Below are positions 48,843-61,350 of a stretch of 64,000 bases of DNA, one piece after another. Below the pieces are notes generated by a model. That model worked only from the letters and a program-made list of their open reading frames with translations. It was not told the origin of the DNA and did no database searches. The first letter of the stretch is position 1; every line of letters begins with the position of its first letter. The stretch is from Typha latifolia (taxonomy: Eukaryota; Streptophyta; Magnoliopsida; Poales; Typhaceae). The DNA lies in assembly GCA_019914945.1 (NCBI GenBank), contig CM034111.1, positions 9,611,496 to 9,675,495 on the forward strand. Direction: 5' to 3'. A program made the translations under genes and the position numbers.

Positions 48843-51800
48843 ATGGACTCCCTGGACGCGGAGATCGCTCGTGCCCAGGAGGAGCGTCGCAAGCTGGAGG
48901 AGGTCGTCCCTATGAACCTGACATCCGTCACCTTTGACGCCGACCTGTACGGCGGAGCCGGGCCCGACCGGTTCGAGGGATACGAGCGCTCCATCCCCGT
49001 CGCGGAGGAAGATGAAGAGGAGGGTGACGCCGGCGGCCGCGATTTGGCTCGCCGCATGGCCTCCTTCACTGGCCCCAAATCTCTGAAAGAGATTCCACGC
49101 GGCGCTGAGGCCGACGAGGAATCCGGATTCAAGAAGCCGCAGCGGATCATCGACCGCGAGGACGACTACAGGCGGCGGAGGTTGCAGCGGATCATCTCGC
49201 CGGAGCGAAACGATCCTTTCGCGTCCGGCGAGGCGACTCCGGACCCGTCTGTTAGGACTTACGCGGATGTGATGAGGGAGCAGGCGCTGCAACGGCAGAA
49301 GGAGGAGCTGCTGCGGGAGATTGCGAAGAAGAAGGAGGAGGAGAAGACCAAGGCGGAGGCGGAGCCGGCTCCGGCGGCACAGAAGAGGAGGAACAGGTGG
49401 GACCAGTCACAGGAGGCAGATGGTGGGGCTGCCGCAAAGAAGGCGAAGGCGAGTTCGGATTGGGACGCACCTGATTCCACCCCTGGGATAGGAAGGTGGG
49501 ATGCGACCCCGACCCCAGGCAGGGTCGCTGATGCCACGCCTTCCTTGTCTAGGAGGAACAGATGGGATGAGACCCCGACGCCAGGTCGGCTGGCCGATGC
49601 TGATGCCACACCCACTGCAGGTGCCACCCCTGGGGCTACGCCAGCTGGCATGACCTGGGACGCAACGCCGAAGCTCCCTGGGCTTGCAACGCCGACTCCA
49701 AAGCGGCAGAGGTCGCGGTGGGATGAGACGCCTGCTACCATGGGCAGTGCCACTCCTACGCCGGGCGGCGCAACCCCGGCAGCTGCATTTACTCCTGGCA
49801 TCACTCCTGTAGGTGGGGTTGATCTTGCAACCCCAACCCCTAATGCAATTAACCTTCGTGGTTCCGTGACGCCAGAGCAGTACAATCTGATGAGGTGGGA
49901 GAGGGATATCGAGGAGCGGAACCGTCCGCTGACTGACGAAGAGCTTGATTCTATGTTCCCACAGGAAGGTTATAAGATTTTGGACCCACCTGCATCGTAC
50001 GTGCCGATAAGGACTCCTGCAAGGAAGCTTTTGGCGACGCCCACTCCTTTGGGTACTCCCCTGTATGCAATCCCTGAGGAGAATCGTGGGCAGCAGTTTG
50101 ATGTTCCAAAGGAGGCACCCGGTGGGCTGCCATTCATGAAGCCAGAGGATTACCAGTACTTTGGATCTCTGCTGAACGAGGATGAGGAGGAACAGCTGTC
50201 CCCGGAGGAGCAGAAGGAGAGAAAGATCATGAAGCTTCTGCTTAAGGTGAAGAATGGTACACCTCCACAGAGGAAGACGGCACTGAGGCAGCTCACTGAT
50301 AAGGCCCGTGAGTTTGGAGCTGGACCATTGTTTAACAAGATCCTGCCATTGCTCATGCAGCCGACTCTTGAGGATCAAGAGCGACATCTTCTGGTTAAAG
50401 TCATAGACAGGGTGCTGTATAAGCTTGATGAATTGGTGCGGCCTTTTGTCCACAAGATCCTTGTGGTTATTGAGCCTCTTCTGATTGATGAAGATTACTA
50501 TGCTCGTGTGGAGGGGCGGGAGATTATCTCTAATCTTAGTAAAGCAGCTGGTCTTGCCACCATGATTGCAGCTATGAGGCCAGATATTGATAACATTGAT
50601 GAGTACGTGAGGAACACTACTGCTAGAGCTTTCAGTGTCGTGGCTTCTGCCCTTGGTATTCCTGCTCTCTTGCCCTTCTTGAAAGCTGTCTGTCAGAGTA
50701 AGAAGTCTTGGCAAGCTCGGCACACTGGTATTAAAATTGTGCAGCAGATTGCTATTCTCATGGGATGTGCAGTCCTTCCTCACCTTAGGTCTCTTGTGGA
50801 AATTATAGAGCATGGTTTGAGTGATGAGAATCAGAAGGTGCGAACTATCACTGCCCTGTCTCTTGCTGCACTTGCAGAAGCTGCCGCACCATATGGTATA
50901 GAAAGCTTTGATTCTGTCTTGAAGCCTCTCTGGAAGGGTATCAGATCTCATCGTGGGAAGGTTCTTGCGGCATTCTTGAAGGCTATTGGCTTTATCATCC
51001 CTCTTATGGACGCAGTATATGCAAGTTATTACACAAAAGAAGTGATGATTATTCTAATCAGAGAGTTCCAGTCACCAGATGAGGAAATGAAGAAGATCGT
51101 ACTTAAAGTTGTTAAGCAGTGTGTTAGTACAGAGGGTGTGGAGGCCGACTATATTCGGAATGATATTCTTCCGGAGTTTTTCCGGAACTTCTGGGTTAGG
51201 AGGATGGCACTGGATCGGAGGAACTACAGGCAACTCGTGGACACAACAGTGGAGATAGCAAACAAGGTTGGAGTTGCTGATATCGTAGGGAGAATAGTGG
51301 AGGATCTTAAAGATGAGAGTGAGCCATACAGGCGAATGGTGATGGAAACAATTGAGAAGGTGGTCGCTAATTTAGGAGCCTCAGATATTGATGCTCGTTT
51401 AGAAGAGCTTCTTATCGATGGTATTTTGTATGCGTTCCAAGAACAAACAAGTGATGATGCTAATGTCATGCTTAATGGGTTTGGTGCTGTGGTGAATGCG
51501 CTTGGGCAGCGGGTTAAGCCTTATCTTCCTCAGATATGTGGTACCATCAAATGGAGGCTGAACAACAAAAGTGCAAAAGTTAGGCAGCAAGCAGCTGATC
51601 TTATTTCAAGGATAGCCATTGTCATGAAACAGTGTCAGGAAGAGCAGCTGATGGGTCACTTGGGTGTCGTCTTGTATGAGTACTTGGGAGAGGAATACCC
51701 TGAGGTCTTGGGTTCCATCTTGGGAGCTCTGAAAGCTATCGTTAATGTCATCGGTATGACTAAAATGACACCGCCGATTAAGGATTTACTTCCTCGGTTA

Positions 51801-52655
51801 ACTCCTATCTTAAAGAATAGACATGAGAAGGTTCAAGAGAACTGCATCGACCTTGTCGGTAGGATTGCTGATCGTGGAGCTGAATTTGTTCCTGCTAGGG
51901 AGTGGATGAGGATTTGCTTTGAGCTTCTCGAGATGTTGAAGGCACACAAGAAAGGAATCAGGAGAGCAACGGTGAACACCTTCGGTTATATTGCAAAAGC
52001 TATCGGGCCACAGGATGTCCTGGCAACTCTTTTGAACAACTTGAAGGTCCAAGAGCGTCAGAATCGCGTTTGCACTACAGTAGCTATTGCCATTGTTGCA
52101 GAAACTTGTTCTCCATTTACAGTTTTGCCAGCCCTTATGAACGAGTATCGTGTCCCTGAACTCAATGTCCAGAATGGGGTTCTAAAGTCTCTATCTTTTC
52201 TCTTCGAGTACATAGGAGAGATGGGTAAGGATTACATATATGCTGTTACTCCATTGCTTGAAGATGCTTTGATGGACAGAGATTTAGTCCATAGGCAAAC
52301 TGCTGCTTCTGCTGTTAAGCACATGGCTTTGGGGGTTGCGGGCTTGGGATGTGAGGATGCGCTTGTACATTTGCTTAACTATGTGTGGCCAAACATCTTT
52401 GAGACATCTCCTCATGTCATAAATGCTGTAATGGAGGCTATTGAGGGGATGAGGGTTGCTTTAGGTGCATCTGTCATTTTGAATTATTGTCTTCAAGGCC
52501 TTTTCCATCCGGCAAGAAAAGTACGCGAAGTGTATTGGAAGATCTATAATTCGTTATACATCGGATCTCAGGATGCACTTGTTCCTTCATACCCTGTCTT
52601 AGAAGATGATGGGAGCAATGTCTTCAGCAGACCGGAGCTAGTGATGTTTGTCTGA
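48843..52655 (+). CDS. SF3B1: Splicing factor 3B subunit 1 (SF3B155/SAP155), intronless
   Basis: The large scaffold of the SF3b part of U2 snRNP, which clamps the branch-site helix in the nucleus. One uninterrupted exon of 1270 codons; human SF3B1 is 1304. The N-terminus (1-~350) is disordered, with many TP dipeptides and RWDETP / RWDATP repeats at about 200-310, the U2AF-ligand-type and phosphorylation region. A linker with [32 protein letters not shown] precedes ~20 HEAT repeats from about 430 to the end. [11 protein letters not shown] places the lysine equivalent to the human Lys700 cancer hotspot at residue 665, unchanged. The C-terminus contains [26 protein letters not shown]. The start ATG sits in an AAAATGG context. 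Codon third positions are strongly GC-rich at the 5' end and much less so at the 3' end. The lack of introns is seen in plant SF3B1 genes generally. Confidence 0.98.
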   Translation: MDSLDAEIARAQEERRKLEEVVPMNLTSVTFDADLYGGAGPDRFEGYERSIPVAEEDEEEGDAGGRDLARRMASFTGPKSLKEIPRGAEADEESGFKKPQRIIDREDDYRRRRLQRIISPERNDPFASGEATPDPSVRTYADVMREQALQRQKEELLREIAKKKEEEKTKAEAEPAPAAQKRRNRWDQSQEADGGAAAKKAKASSDWDAPDSTPGIGRWDATPTPGRVADATPSLSRRNRWDETPTPGRLADADATPTAGATPGATPAGMTWDATPKLPGLATPTPKRQRSRWDETPATMGSATPTPGGATPAAAFTPGITPVGGVDLATPTPNAINLRGSVTPEQYNLMRWERDIEERNRPLTDEELDSMFPQEGYKILDPPASYVPIRTPARKLLATPTPLGTPLYAIPEENRGQQFDVPKEAPGGLPFMKPEDYQYFGSLLNEDEEEQLSPEEQKERKIMKLLLKVKNGTPPQRKTALRQLTDKAREFGAGPLFNKILPLLMQPTLEDQERHLLVKVIDRVLYKLDELVRPFVHKILVVIEPLLIDEDYYARVEGREIISNLSKAAGLATMIAAMRPDIDNIDEYVRNTTARAFSVVASALGIPALLPFLKAVCQSKKSWQARHTGIKIVQQIAILMGCAVLPHLRSLVEIIEHGLSDENQKVRTITALSLAALAEAAAPYGIESFDSVLKPLWKGIRSHRGKVLAAFLKAIGFIIPLMDAVYASYYTKEVMIILIREFQSPDEEMKKIVLKVVKQCVSTEGVEADYIRNDILPEFFRNFWVRRMALDRRNYRQLVDTTVEIANKVGVADIVGRIVEDLKDESEPYRRMVMETIEKVVANLGASDIDARLEELLIDGILYAFQEQTSDDANVMLNGFGAVVNALGQRVKPYLPQICGTIKWRLNNKSAKVRQQAADLISRIAIVMKQCQEEQLMGHLGVVLYEYLGEEYPEVLGSILGALKAIVNVIGMTKMTPPIKDLLPRLTPILKNRHEKVQENCIDLVGRIADRGAEFVPAREWMRICFELLEMLKAHKKGIRRATVNTFGYIAKAIGPQDVLATLLNNLKVQERQNRVCTTVAIAIVAETCSPFTVLPALMNEYRVPELNVQNGVLKSLSFLFEYIGEMGKDYIYAVTPLLEDALMDRDLVHRQTAASAVKHMALGVAGLGCEDALVHLLNYVWPNIFETSPHVINAVMEAIEGMRVALGASVILNYCLQGLFHPARKVREVYWKIYNSLYIGSQDALVPSYPVLEDDGSNVFSRPELVMFV

Positions 52656-52850
52656 GAGATGTAAGGCCTTGCTGATACTACTGCTCTAATTAGCTTTTAT
52701 AATTTCTAGACTACTGCTTGTTCTTGTTGTTTCATTTTTATTAGTTTGATGCCTTGGGTTTGATTGTTGTTTGTAGAATATATCTGCATATGTTACTTGC
52801 TGGAGCATCATGAACTACTGTTAGTTCCATTAGCTTGTGTAATTTAGACT

Positions 52851-52856
52851 AATAAA
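52851..52856 (+). promoter_or_regulatory. Possible SF3B1 poly(A) signal
   Basis: AATAAA about 195 bp after the SF3B1 stop codon, at a usual distance for a plant 3' UTR. Confidence 0.4.
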
Positions 52857-52882
52857 TTCTGAAGGGTTAGGTTGGAAATGCA

Positions 52883-53235
52883 GCTGTATAGTACCTGTAC
52901 CTTGCAGTGATTTTTAATCATATTACCACCCTAGCAAATGTGTTTAACATACCACCATGCTGGAAGGGGTATTTAATGTGCCAAGAAATATTCTCATTGT
53001 AGAGAATAGAGAAACTTACATAGAGGTTATGGACATTTAAGGCAGAGAAATGGCTTTATGGTACCTATGGTATTGTAGCATGCTGTACCTGTATCATGTA
53101 GCAATTTCAAACCATATTACTACCCTAACAAAATGTGTTTAGCATACTGCCAATTCTAGAAGGCATATTTAATGTGCCAAGATATATTGTTGGTGTACAT
53201 ACAGGTTATGGACATGTAAGACAAATGGCATGGGG
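52883..53235. repeat. Diverged direct duplication downstream of SF3B1
   Basis: About 160 bp at 52883-53045 is repeated at about 53083-53235 in the same orientation. Shared words are GTACCTGTA, CATATTAC(C/T)ACCCTA, TGTGTTTA(A/G)CATAC, TATTTAATGTGCCAAGA and GGTTATGGACAT. I estimate 75-80 % identity by eye. It is non-coding. Confidence 0.7.
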
Positions 53236-56200
53236 TGTAATAGTGATTGTTGTTTATTTTTTATTGTCTGTATTTTTCAAATTTGGAATTCTGATAGTTG
53301 TTCATATAGCATGTAGGAAAAATTGAGGTTTACCTTCCAATGTTCATATAACCCATTTTGATGATTTATTTTATTGAGGTTGTAGATCAAAGAGATTTTT
53401 GTGAATTTTCTTTTTGCAAGGATAGGCATGTGTAGTGTTAGTGTGGAAATATATTGATGAAGTCCTGCAGAACCTTGTGTGGATCAGGTTCACCTGTTGC
53501 CCACCCTTATTGATTGTGTCAAAGTGACTTATTTGACATGAACATGTATTATCTCCGGGTTAGCACATGCCCTTCCAATAGGTAATCGACAACTCCTGTT
53601 TCATCAGCACAAACATCCTTTAAAGTACCTTTTAGGACTCATCCTGATTCTTTTTGTAGTACTGTTCTTTGTGTTTCCTGTTGTACCAGTAATAGCACAG
53701 TGCTTTTACTGTTTTAGTTTGCTTACCTGAGGTACTCCTTCCTGGGAGACTCCTTAAAACACTGAAAAGGCATGTATATACTGTACTAGATGAAATTTTG
53801 AATGGTTGATGATTAAAGACACTGCGGAGTATTTATCATGATACATTATCTTGGTTATTTGTTAACTATTCACAAAGTCTTTTTAGTATATAATCGCAGA
53901 TGACTGGATAGGACATTAGTAATGTCTTGAAACCAGATAGGTGCTTTAGGAAGCATTATGACCAATGTGGTCCAAAAAGGGAAAAGTCGAAGTACTGAAT
54001 ACCCAAAAACAAGATTATCATGAAGAAATATTAGGTTGTTATGATTTATCTAACCATCACTTTCGCAACAGGATAGTACACTGAAAATTTAATGTTGTAC
54101 TTTATATAAGAATAGTTAAGGCAGAAGTCTAGGTGGGCCTAGGCATTGCTAGGTGTGTCTTGCGAGAAGCTGGCGCCGAAGGATTGGTCATACTAATGAA
54201 GATCAATTGATGGCATTGAAGAAAATGTAGTTTGTACTCTTCTGGGAAGGATCGGCTGACAAAACAAGGGGAGGAATTGGTATGTATTGTCGGTAGGAAT
54301 GAAGTCATATCTTGTTTAAGTGAGAAATGATAACATGCATGTAGCTTGGGAGTGTCAATGTTGTGTTTAATTGTGAGAGTGAAGGTCCTCCATCTTGGGA
54401 TTAGCCTGATTGTTGGATTTTGTTCTCTGTTATGAAAGACACATCGCATGATTTCACGCATTAAATGGATTATTCATGCTTAATTCTACTCTATTACACT
54501 AATGATATCCTGATTGAAATATAATGTTCGAAAGAAAAGCAACCATAAAAACTTTCTCAGACTATTTCAGTTAAATTGGCAGTTAATTAGGACATCTATT
54601 AATTTTTTATTTGTAACTTGCTTTATTCATGTTAAGTAACTAGCATAAGATGCAGAAATGTAGCAAGTTTTTGTCCTGAGACAGCAATTACTCTTGTTTG
54701 ATAATGTAGAAGAACCTGGAAGACTGGGTGAGGGCCTGAGGGGAAACCACATGCTAAGGTGGAGCGTCAACCATGCCATTTTCTTAAGTCTGAGATTTGT
54801 CAACCATATCAGCTCTGGTTGATGATAAAGTAGCACTAGCTACTGGTTCTGAACATTGACGTCTTCCATTTATTACTCTGCTGGGGCTTTTGTGCTCTCT
54901 TCACTGTCTTAGTTTGTCCTATATTTTCATAAGATAAGTCAATTCCTAACTGTTTTAATCCTCATCAAGGGGCGTTTAATTGTAACATTCTTTTTTTGTT
55001 GTATCTTCGCTTCCTTTCAGTTTTGTTCTTTTTGAACGAGTAGATTTGAAGGTTTCTTCTACTTTTCACTTAGAAGGTTTTTATATCTTCCCACCATCCC
55101 CTTGGAAGAAGGTAGAGAAAACAGAGGGTATTGGGAGTGCATGACATAATGTTGTGTCCACATATGTGGCATCGGTAGATTATTTATTGTCCATGCTTTT
55201 ATTTGCAAGTGGACCTCTTGTTGGTCTATATAGCCTGACTTATTTTCAGATACATATGGTTTGAGAAAGCATTCTCATTACGCAGGCCTTTGGGAGAAGG
55301 ATAGAAAAGGAAGAAAAGTATCCTAGTGATAAAATAATAGTGCCTATGAACTAATGACATATAATTATGTTAATATACTTTGAAATAGGGTTCTTTGCAA
55401 ATATGTTAAAAAGGAGACTACAGGGCTAGAATTCAGGTCGAAATGTATCTCTGCTTCTTTTTAGTTTCTTTTCCTTTTGGCTTGATGGATAGTAGTTGTC
55501 AGTAAAAAATCACATTTTTTAAATTTTGCAGGAAGACTTCCCTCTTTTGCTGTGGAATCACAGTCGTTCTTGTTTTCAGCTCAAGGGAGTTCTTTAGCAT
55601 CTTTCTTTTTAGCTAATGCTTGATGTTCTATTAGTAGTTTAGTCATTCTAGATTCTGGAATCAGAAATGTCGGCATTATTGACCTTTTGAAAGTTGCCTC
55701 TCAGGTTTCCTCTGTCCTGACTCAAAACTGTGGAACAAGACAAGGGATCTGGAGGCCGCCATCATTTTATCAAGTTTTTGGGTTTCAATGATCTGTACTC
55801 GCTCTTTTACTGGAGAAGACAAACCTTTATGTGGTTAAAACTATCACCTTCTAGTTGTTTTTTGCTGCTTAGCTTTTCTATCATTACCTGTATAACAACA
55901 CACCACCCTGTTTGGCTGCAATCTGTAGCAAGGAGTGGAAACAGTACAACAACTTAAACTCTGGAACATCTAAAGATGAATCAACTAATGTCATGCTTGT
56001 ATATTTTTTTTCTTTTCTTTCTTTCCTTTTTATGTGGGCTATCTCTAAGATATCAATAATTGGCTCTCAGATATGCAGCAGATTGAAGGATCTTTAGTGG
56101 TTAATTCTTTCCATATAGCAGGAAGCCTCCGAAGGAGCTATGATCTCTTCTTATCTTGCCTTATTAAATGGAGAGAAAAAGGGGAAATTTTTTTTTTTTA

Positions 56201-56836
56201 GATCCAATTAGAATTGGGCGACGCCTGGAATGATGTCAATTAGGAGAGCTTATAATCGTCGCAGTTAGTGCTCTTTTACATTGACATTTAGCATGGAGAG
56301 TATAAGGGTATGTAATTTATCTGTTCTCCCTCAAATCTGCCTTATCCATGAACAACTTTTGTTGAATAATGACTGGTATACAATCTCTATTTTTAAATAA
56401 ATTTTGTTATATCTTTTTCTTTTTTATATTACTACGAAAGTAACTAGTAGTATATTCCTTTTCCAGGGACAACTGACAAGTGAGTGAAGAAATAATTATT
56501 TCTAGAATAAAAATTTTATTTGGATAACAAATATAAATACCTATTCTAAATTTGCTCTAGTTCCTTAAGTGTGACCGAGGCCATCAGTGTAGCACATACA
56601 AAATAAGACTTACTAATCACTATCAACAACCACCACCAAAGCAACCAACTAACTTACTTTGCTGCTGATTCTGTTACATTGCAACAATATCCTAATTATA
56701 AAGTGTACCAATTATAAACAACCCAAAAACAAGATCATTAATTTACCAATTACCAAAACACCACCACCATCACTCCTAATCCTATTTTAAGTACAAAATT
56801 CCCACCGCAAACACCCACCCCCACCCAATTGCAAGA
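53236..56836. other. Intergenic region with no recognised gene
   Basis: About 3.6 kb of AT-rich DNA between SF3B1 and the convergent end of the DUF630/632 gene. Short open frames are not conserved in appearance, and I see no transposon ends, tRNA or microRNA. Confidence 0.5.
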
Positions 56837-59702
56837 TTACGATTCTGCCCCTCCATCACCGCGGCCGCTCTTTACCAATTCGTCATACCCCTCGGCCGAG
56901 TTGGCCGCAAACTCGGCGAGCGAGCTCACCGCCACCGACATACCTGCGACCATAACCCTAGCTGCCATCGTAGCGTCCACCTCTGCAATAGTCTCTGCCG
57001 GATCCTCGCCGCCACAGGCCGAGCCGATCCCAGCGGCAAAGAGGTCAAGGCCATCCATCACGCGCGCCTCACTCACCGAGTCAAGGAGGCGCGACCACTC
57101 TGCACATGTTGCAAATGCCGGTGGCGCACCGCCTACTGGTGAGGCAGAGCCACCGCCGCCGGAGCATCGACGAGCCCAACCGGCGAGGGCGCGAGCATAG
57201 GAGCGTTGCGCGGAGAGGGACACGGCGAGGGCCGCACGCCAGCCGCGTAGGGCCGACTCGAGAGCGGCGGCAGAATGCGGGGAAACAGGTTGCGTCGCCG
57301 CATCAGAGGACAACAAAGAGAAGACTAGGGTTTTGGCGTCATCTATCGTGCGCTTCTGGATCCGATGACATTCCGCCATCGTTCGCCACATCCTTGCTAA
57401 CCTGCGCTCTTAGGGAAGAACAAGTTAGCAGACCTCTAATCTCTATGTTAACCTTTGTGAATCTCAAAACTATCCTTGATTTAGTTTGTAAAATTAAGAA
57501 AATAACAATACCATATTGTAATCATTCCACTTTCTATTATTTTTTCAAATAGTGAAATATCAGTATTTTATAAGGAAACAAATTGAACTACAACATTCTA
57601 AACATTGCCCTATAAGTATCTTGGATTGTCTAATCATTCTAACAATTATGATAAACAGCTGATTTGTTGAAGCTACCAAGTTGTTTTGTTCCTTATTAAA
57701 CAAATGATCATGAGATTGCTAAATATGTTCTTCTGATTGTAAGACTTATGCAGCCTACCAAGTTACTCTTGCATGTCTTGTAGATTACAAGAAAAAAAAA
57801 AGTATCTGGATTTTACTTTTTACCTACTCAGAAACAAGTAGGTTCTCGAAAATTAAATATATGAAATCTTCTACGGATTTAAGATGGTTAATCTTGTCCT
57901 TCTCTATAATGTGAGCTATGATTAGTTAAACACTGATTGCAATTAAATTAGTCTAAATTAAGTGCCAAATAGAAAGCAAATGAATTTTGGTGCATACCCT
58001 TGTATCAATTCCATGAGTTGCGGATGCAACTCCTCATCCCTTAGAATCTCGATTCGTTTCGAGACAGATTGCACCGAGTGTATGGAGACTTTTAACCGAG
58101 TATGCAGGTCTCTTATCGCTGTTCTCGTTTTATCAAGAGCATAGGGTTCCTCACCATTCACATCTTGGCTCCTCAGTTGCATCAATTTCTTCTCATACGC
58201 TATTCTAATTCGCTCTCCAGCCTAGAAAGGACATCAAGTTAAATTCCATGGAAATATCATCTTTACTACACTTTTTAATTATTTACCTAACTTTTTACCT
58301 TAACTTCCTCGTATAACTTCTTCTCCCATGCATATAGTCGATCCAATGTTGACTGGTGGCTTCCAGATAACATGCAAGAGTCCTCAGAGTAATCACTGCT
58401 GCTCTCGTAGCCTTCGTCTCTTGAGCTAGAAGAACTGTGGAAGAACCTAGAAGACAATGAGCGTGACGATGCAGAGCGGAGCATCGCAACCGGGTTCAAC
58501 ATCTTGACTGCAGTATATGAATTCAGAATATGTTGATTAGTTCTATAAAGCAAAATATATGAGGACACATGCAACAATGGATTCGTGACAATACCAGCAA
58601 GCTCGTTAGAAGTCGAAGAATATTGAGCTCTACTTGCCTCCAACATCACAGAAACCTCATGAGCACACTCACAAATCCTCGTAAATTGGTCGTCGATGTC
58701 TTTCATAACTTCTGTCATACTAGTAAGCTTTCGATTTAGATACGCCGTAAAACCCGGTGTTTCTTCTCCACCTTCTTTGTTTCCCACTACATTCTTCTCT
58801 TTCTTAACCTCAAGTACTGCAGCAGCATTGTGTGGCTGTGACAATACTTCAACACTATTTGCACTTATAGATTGAAACTCTTTAGCTTCTTGCGTCGTAT
58901 TAGTTTCCAAGGTCACCTTGGAAGGACCTTCATCAGCATTACTTGCTCTAGTGGTGGTCCTTGCTTCGAATTTGGATCCGTCATTCCTGATATCTGCGTT
59001 GATGTAATCTTCTTCTTCTTGGCTTCCTTCCTCTTCCAGATCTGGAATCCCTTCTTCTTCTCTTACTTGCCTTAGCCCCGCTATGTCATCGTCGTTTATT
59101 ATCCTATCAAAGCTTCTTCTATAGGGGTATCCATAATTATCCAGAGAGGAAAACGGATTCCAGAAGAAGTCCCACTGTGAATTTTGAGGTGAAGGTGGTG
59201 GATAGTTCGGTCTATCATAAGGCGTGGAGAAGGTTGGCATGCTTGCTGGTGAAGCTTGCGTGGCAAAAATACCATCAATTTCATAATGGTCCGCGGAGTA
59301 ATAAGAATCAATTCGCACAGTTTCTGTTGGTTGAGGCCATTCCTCTACAGAAACTGATGGACTGGGGCCTGATCTCAAGTACTTTGCAACATGAATAGTT
59401 CTTCTCTCAAACTGGTCAGGTGTCGGCGAAAAGGATTTCAGAGGAATGCCAAGGATTTCGGGGCTCAATCTTTTTGCCGGAGTGTAAGGGCTGGAATATG
59501 AATCCAAGAGGAAGTCATGCTGTTCATCTCCGCCTACAAATTTCCGAAGGGCCATGGAGACTCGCCTTAAAGATTGAATGTAAGCTACATGCCCTGAAGC
59601 AAAGCGAATTCTCTGCTCAATAGCCTCTTTGATAAAATTTCTTCTATCCCTGCAGAGTTGGACAACCTCCTCATCTTCTAGCCTTGAGGCAGAACATCCC
59701 AT
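56837..59702 (-). CDS. DUF630/DUF632 protein (NRG2 / ROLLING AND ERECT LEAF 2 type), 4 exons, 701 aa
   Basis: Member of the plant DUF630-DUF632 family. Arabidopsis NRG2 acts in nitrate signalling and rice REL2 in leaf shape; which one this matches is not decided here. Exons, minus strand: 58595-59702, 58299-58507, 57998-58221, 56837-57401; 2106 nt in one frame. The N-terminus MGCSASRLEDEE carries a Gly2 N-myristoylation and Cys3 acylation signal, so peripheral membrane attachment is likely. DUF630 covers about 1-60 (LCRDRRNFIKEAIEQR, ALRKFVGG). A Pro/Ser-rich segment (about 150-190, NYPPPSPQNSQWDFFWNPF) and an acidic stretch (about 205-235) follow. DUF632 starts near 317 (YLNRKLTSMTEVMKDIDDQF) and runs through RLYAWEKKLYEEVKAGERIR, MWRTMAECHRIQKRTIDDAK and the Ala-rich end. 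The last exon is much more GC-rich than the rest. Confidence 0.92.
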
Positions 59703-59742
59703 CTTTCCAGACCTCTAAGAATGCTTCATGCTTGGAAAAAGC

Positions 59743-61117
59743 CTACACCCAGAGGAAAACAAAAACAGGTGATGCAGCCAAGGAGACCTTTTTTGCACAG
59801 AAAAATAAAATGACAAACTCAAATTGAGTTAGAACTGAAAGAAAAAAAAAGTTTAATATTCTGATTTAGAAGAATGAGGGAACTTCAATTAAATTTGACA
59901 ACAACTACTGCAGAAAGTGGATAACTTCTATTATGCTGAAATGTTGAGTAAATCAATAGGGTAAAAAAGTATATGAACATTACAAACACTAGAGGAAAAG
60001 AAAAGGGGAGTAGAACTCCATCACTCTGGATCATTTAGGATCATGATGCAAAAAAAAAAAAAAAAAATTGACTTCTAAGGGACTACATCAGATATCAGTA
60101 CAACAAGATGTTGACAGAAATATCACCTAACTAAAATCATCTCAAAGAAATGCCTAAATGGCACCAAGAGAAGAACATATCAATGACAAAAAAGAAACAA
60201 CCAAAGGATGAACCATGCCCCCCCCCCCCCCCCTCCCCCCCCCAAAAAAAAACATCACCACATCTGCTGAAGATCACACATGAGGTTAACTGTTCATACA
60301 TGAAACTTCTAAAGATGCTAAAATAAAGGGGGAGAAAATGGGGAGAAATCTCTACTAACCTCTTACATAAAAAGAGATTGTAGAGGTTTAACACAAGCCA
60401 AAAGGCAGCAAAAACCAAGAAGTCTAGTGTGGAATGAAAAGCAAGTAGGCGATAAAAGATGCTCCTTTGTGAAGACAAGACCACTTTATTCCATCAATGA
60501 ACTATCTTTACTTCAAAATTGGAAATAATAAAAAAAAAAAGGAAAGAGGAATGTATGCCCTGCTCACTGGATTGGACCCAAAAAAAAAAAAACAATTTAT
60601 TTCTACAGAAAATATGAAGAAAAATAAAAAGTAAAAAAGAAGTATAGGATTCAATCACTGAAATGAGGTAGAAAGGACAAAGCTTTAAAAACCCACAAGC
60701 AGGAAGACATTGGAATGCTGAACTGCACTGTTGCTTTCTTTCTTTAAATCGGAAGAAAGGAGATGGTCAAATTCTGGAAGAGTAAAAGCCCATCACATGA
60801 AATGGGAATTTAATAACTCCCAAAGTTCTTCCACCTCTCTATATAGAGTGATATTACAAAAAAAAAAAAATTTATGGGTTCCAAAAGTCCAAGAGTAAAA
60901 ACAAAAAAAACCAAAATTTTTTAGCAAATTTTCTAACTTTTTGAGTAAGAGTGAGATAAAAATTAAAAAAAAAACTTACCTATTTCCCCTTCGACCACCT
61001 ATGGTAGGAAAAAGAAAAAAAAAAATCTTGATCAAAGAGAAAGAGATGGCCAACGGTCAAGAGGAGGGGAAGAGATAAAAAGAAAAGAAAAAATATACAG
61101 AGCAAGAGTACCCCCAC
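59743..61117 (-). other. Putative 5'-UTR intron of the DUF630/632 gene
   Basis: Reading the minus strand, ATTCTCAG followed by GTGGGGG at 61117 is a plausible donor. A pyrimidine-rich tract ending GGGTGTAG at 59743 is a plausible acceptor, 41 bp before the start codon. The region is rich in A and T runs and contains the C/G tract at 60218-60243. A leader exon would then lie at about 61118-61350. This is inferred from splice-like signals only. Confidence 0.4.
60218..60243. repeat. Poly-C / poly-G tract
   Basis: Twenty-five C in 26 positions with one T at 60234, followed by an A run. On the minus strand, the sense strand of the DUF630/632 gene, this is a G tract able to form a G-quadruplex. 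Confidence 0.9.
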
Positions 61118-61350
61118 CTGAGAATGTATGACTCCGAGCTCGAGTAAAATACCAAGAATACCCCTCCTGCGGCTCGTACTCATCCCCTCAGATGGACGAG
61201 ATGGCCTTTGACATCCCGATGATGTGATCCTGGCCGTCGGTTTCGTGCACAAGAGAAGACGCCGTACGAGATTACCATTTTTCTCGGAGGTTATTTGCAA
61301 TTCGACTCCTGTAGTTCTGTGGGTTTATAGAGAGACACAGTAGTTATTCT

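Noticed and set aside
49407..50951. A 514-codon open frame on the minus strand opposite SF3B1
   Set aside because: It lies wholly inside the SF3B1 exon, is low-complexity and has no recognisable domain. Long antisense frames are common opposite GC-rich coding DNA.
53135..53326. Short hydrophobic frame downstream of SF3B1
   Set aside because: It lies across the diverged duplication, and the other copy does not keep the frame open.
56829..57552. Plus-strand Ala/Arg-rich frames near 57 kb
   Set aside because: Antisense to the last exon of the DUF630/632 gene, which has clear family motifs and correct splice phase.
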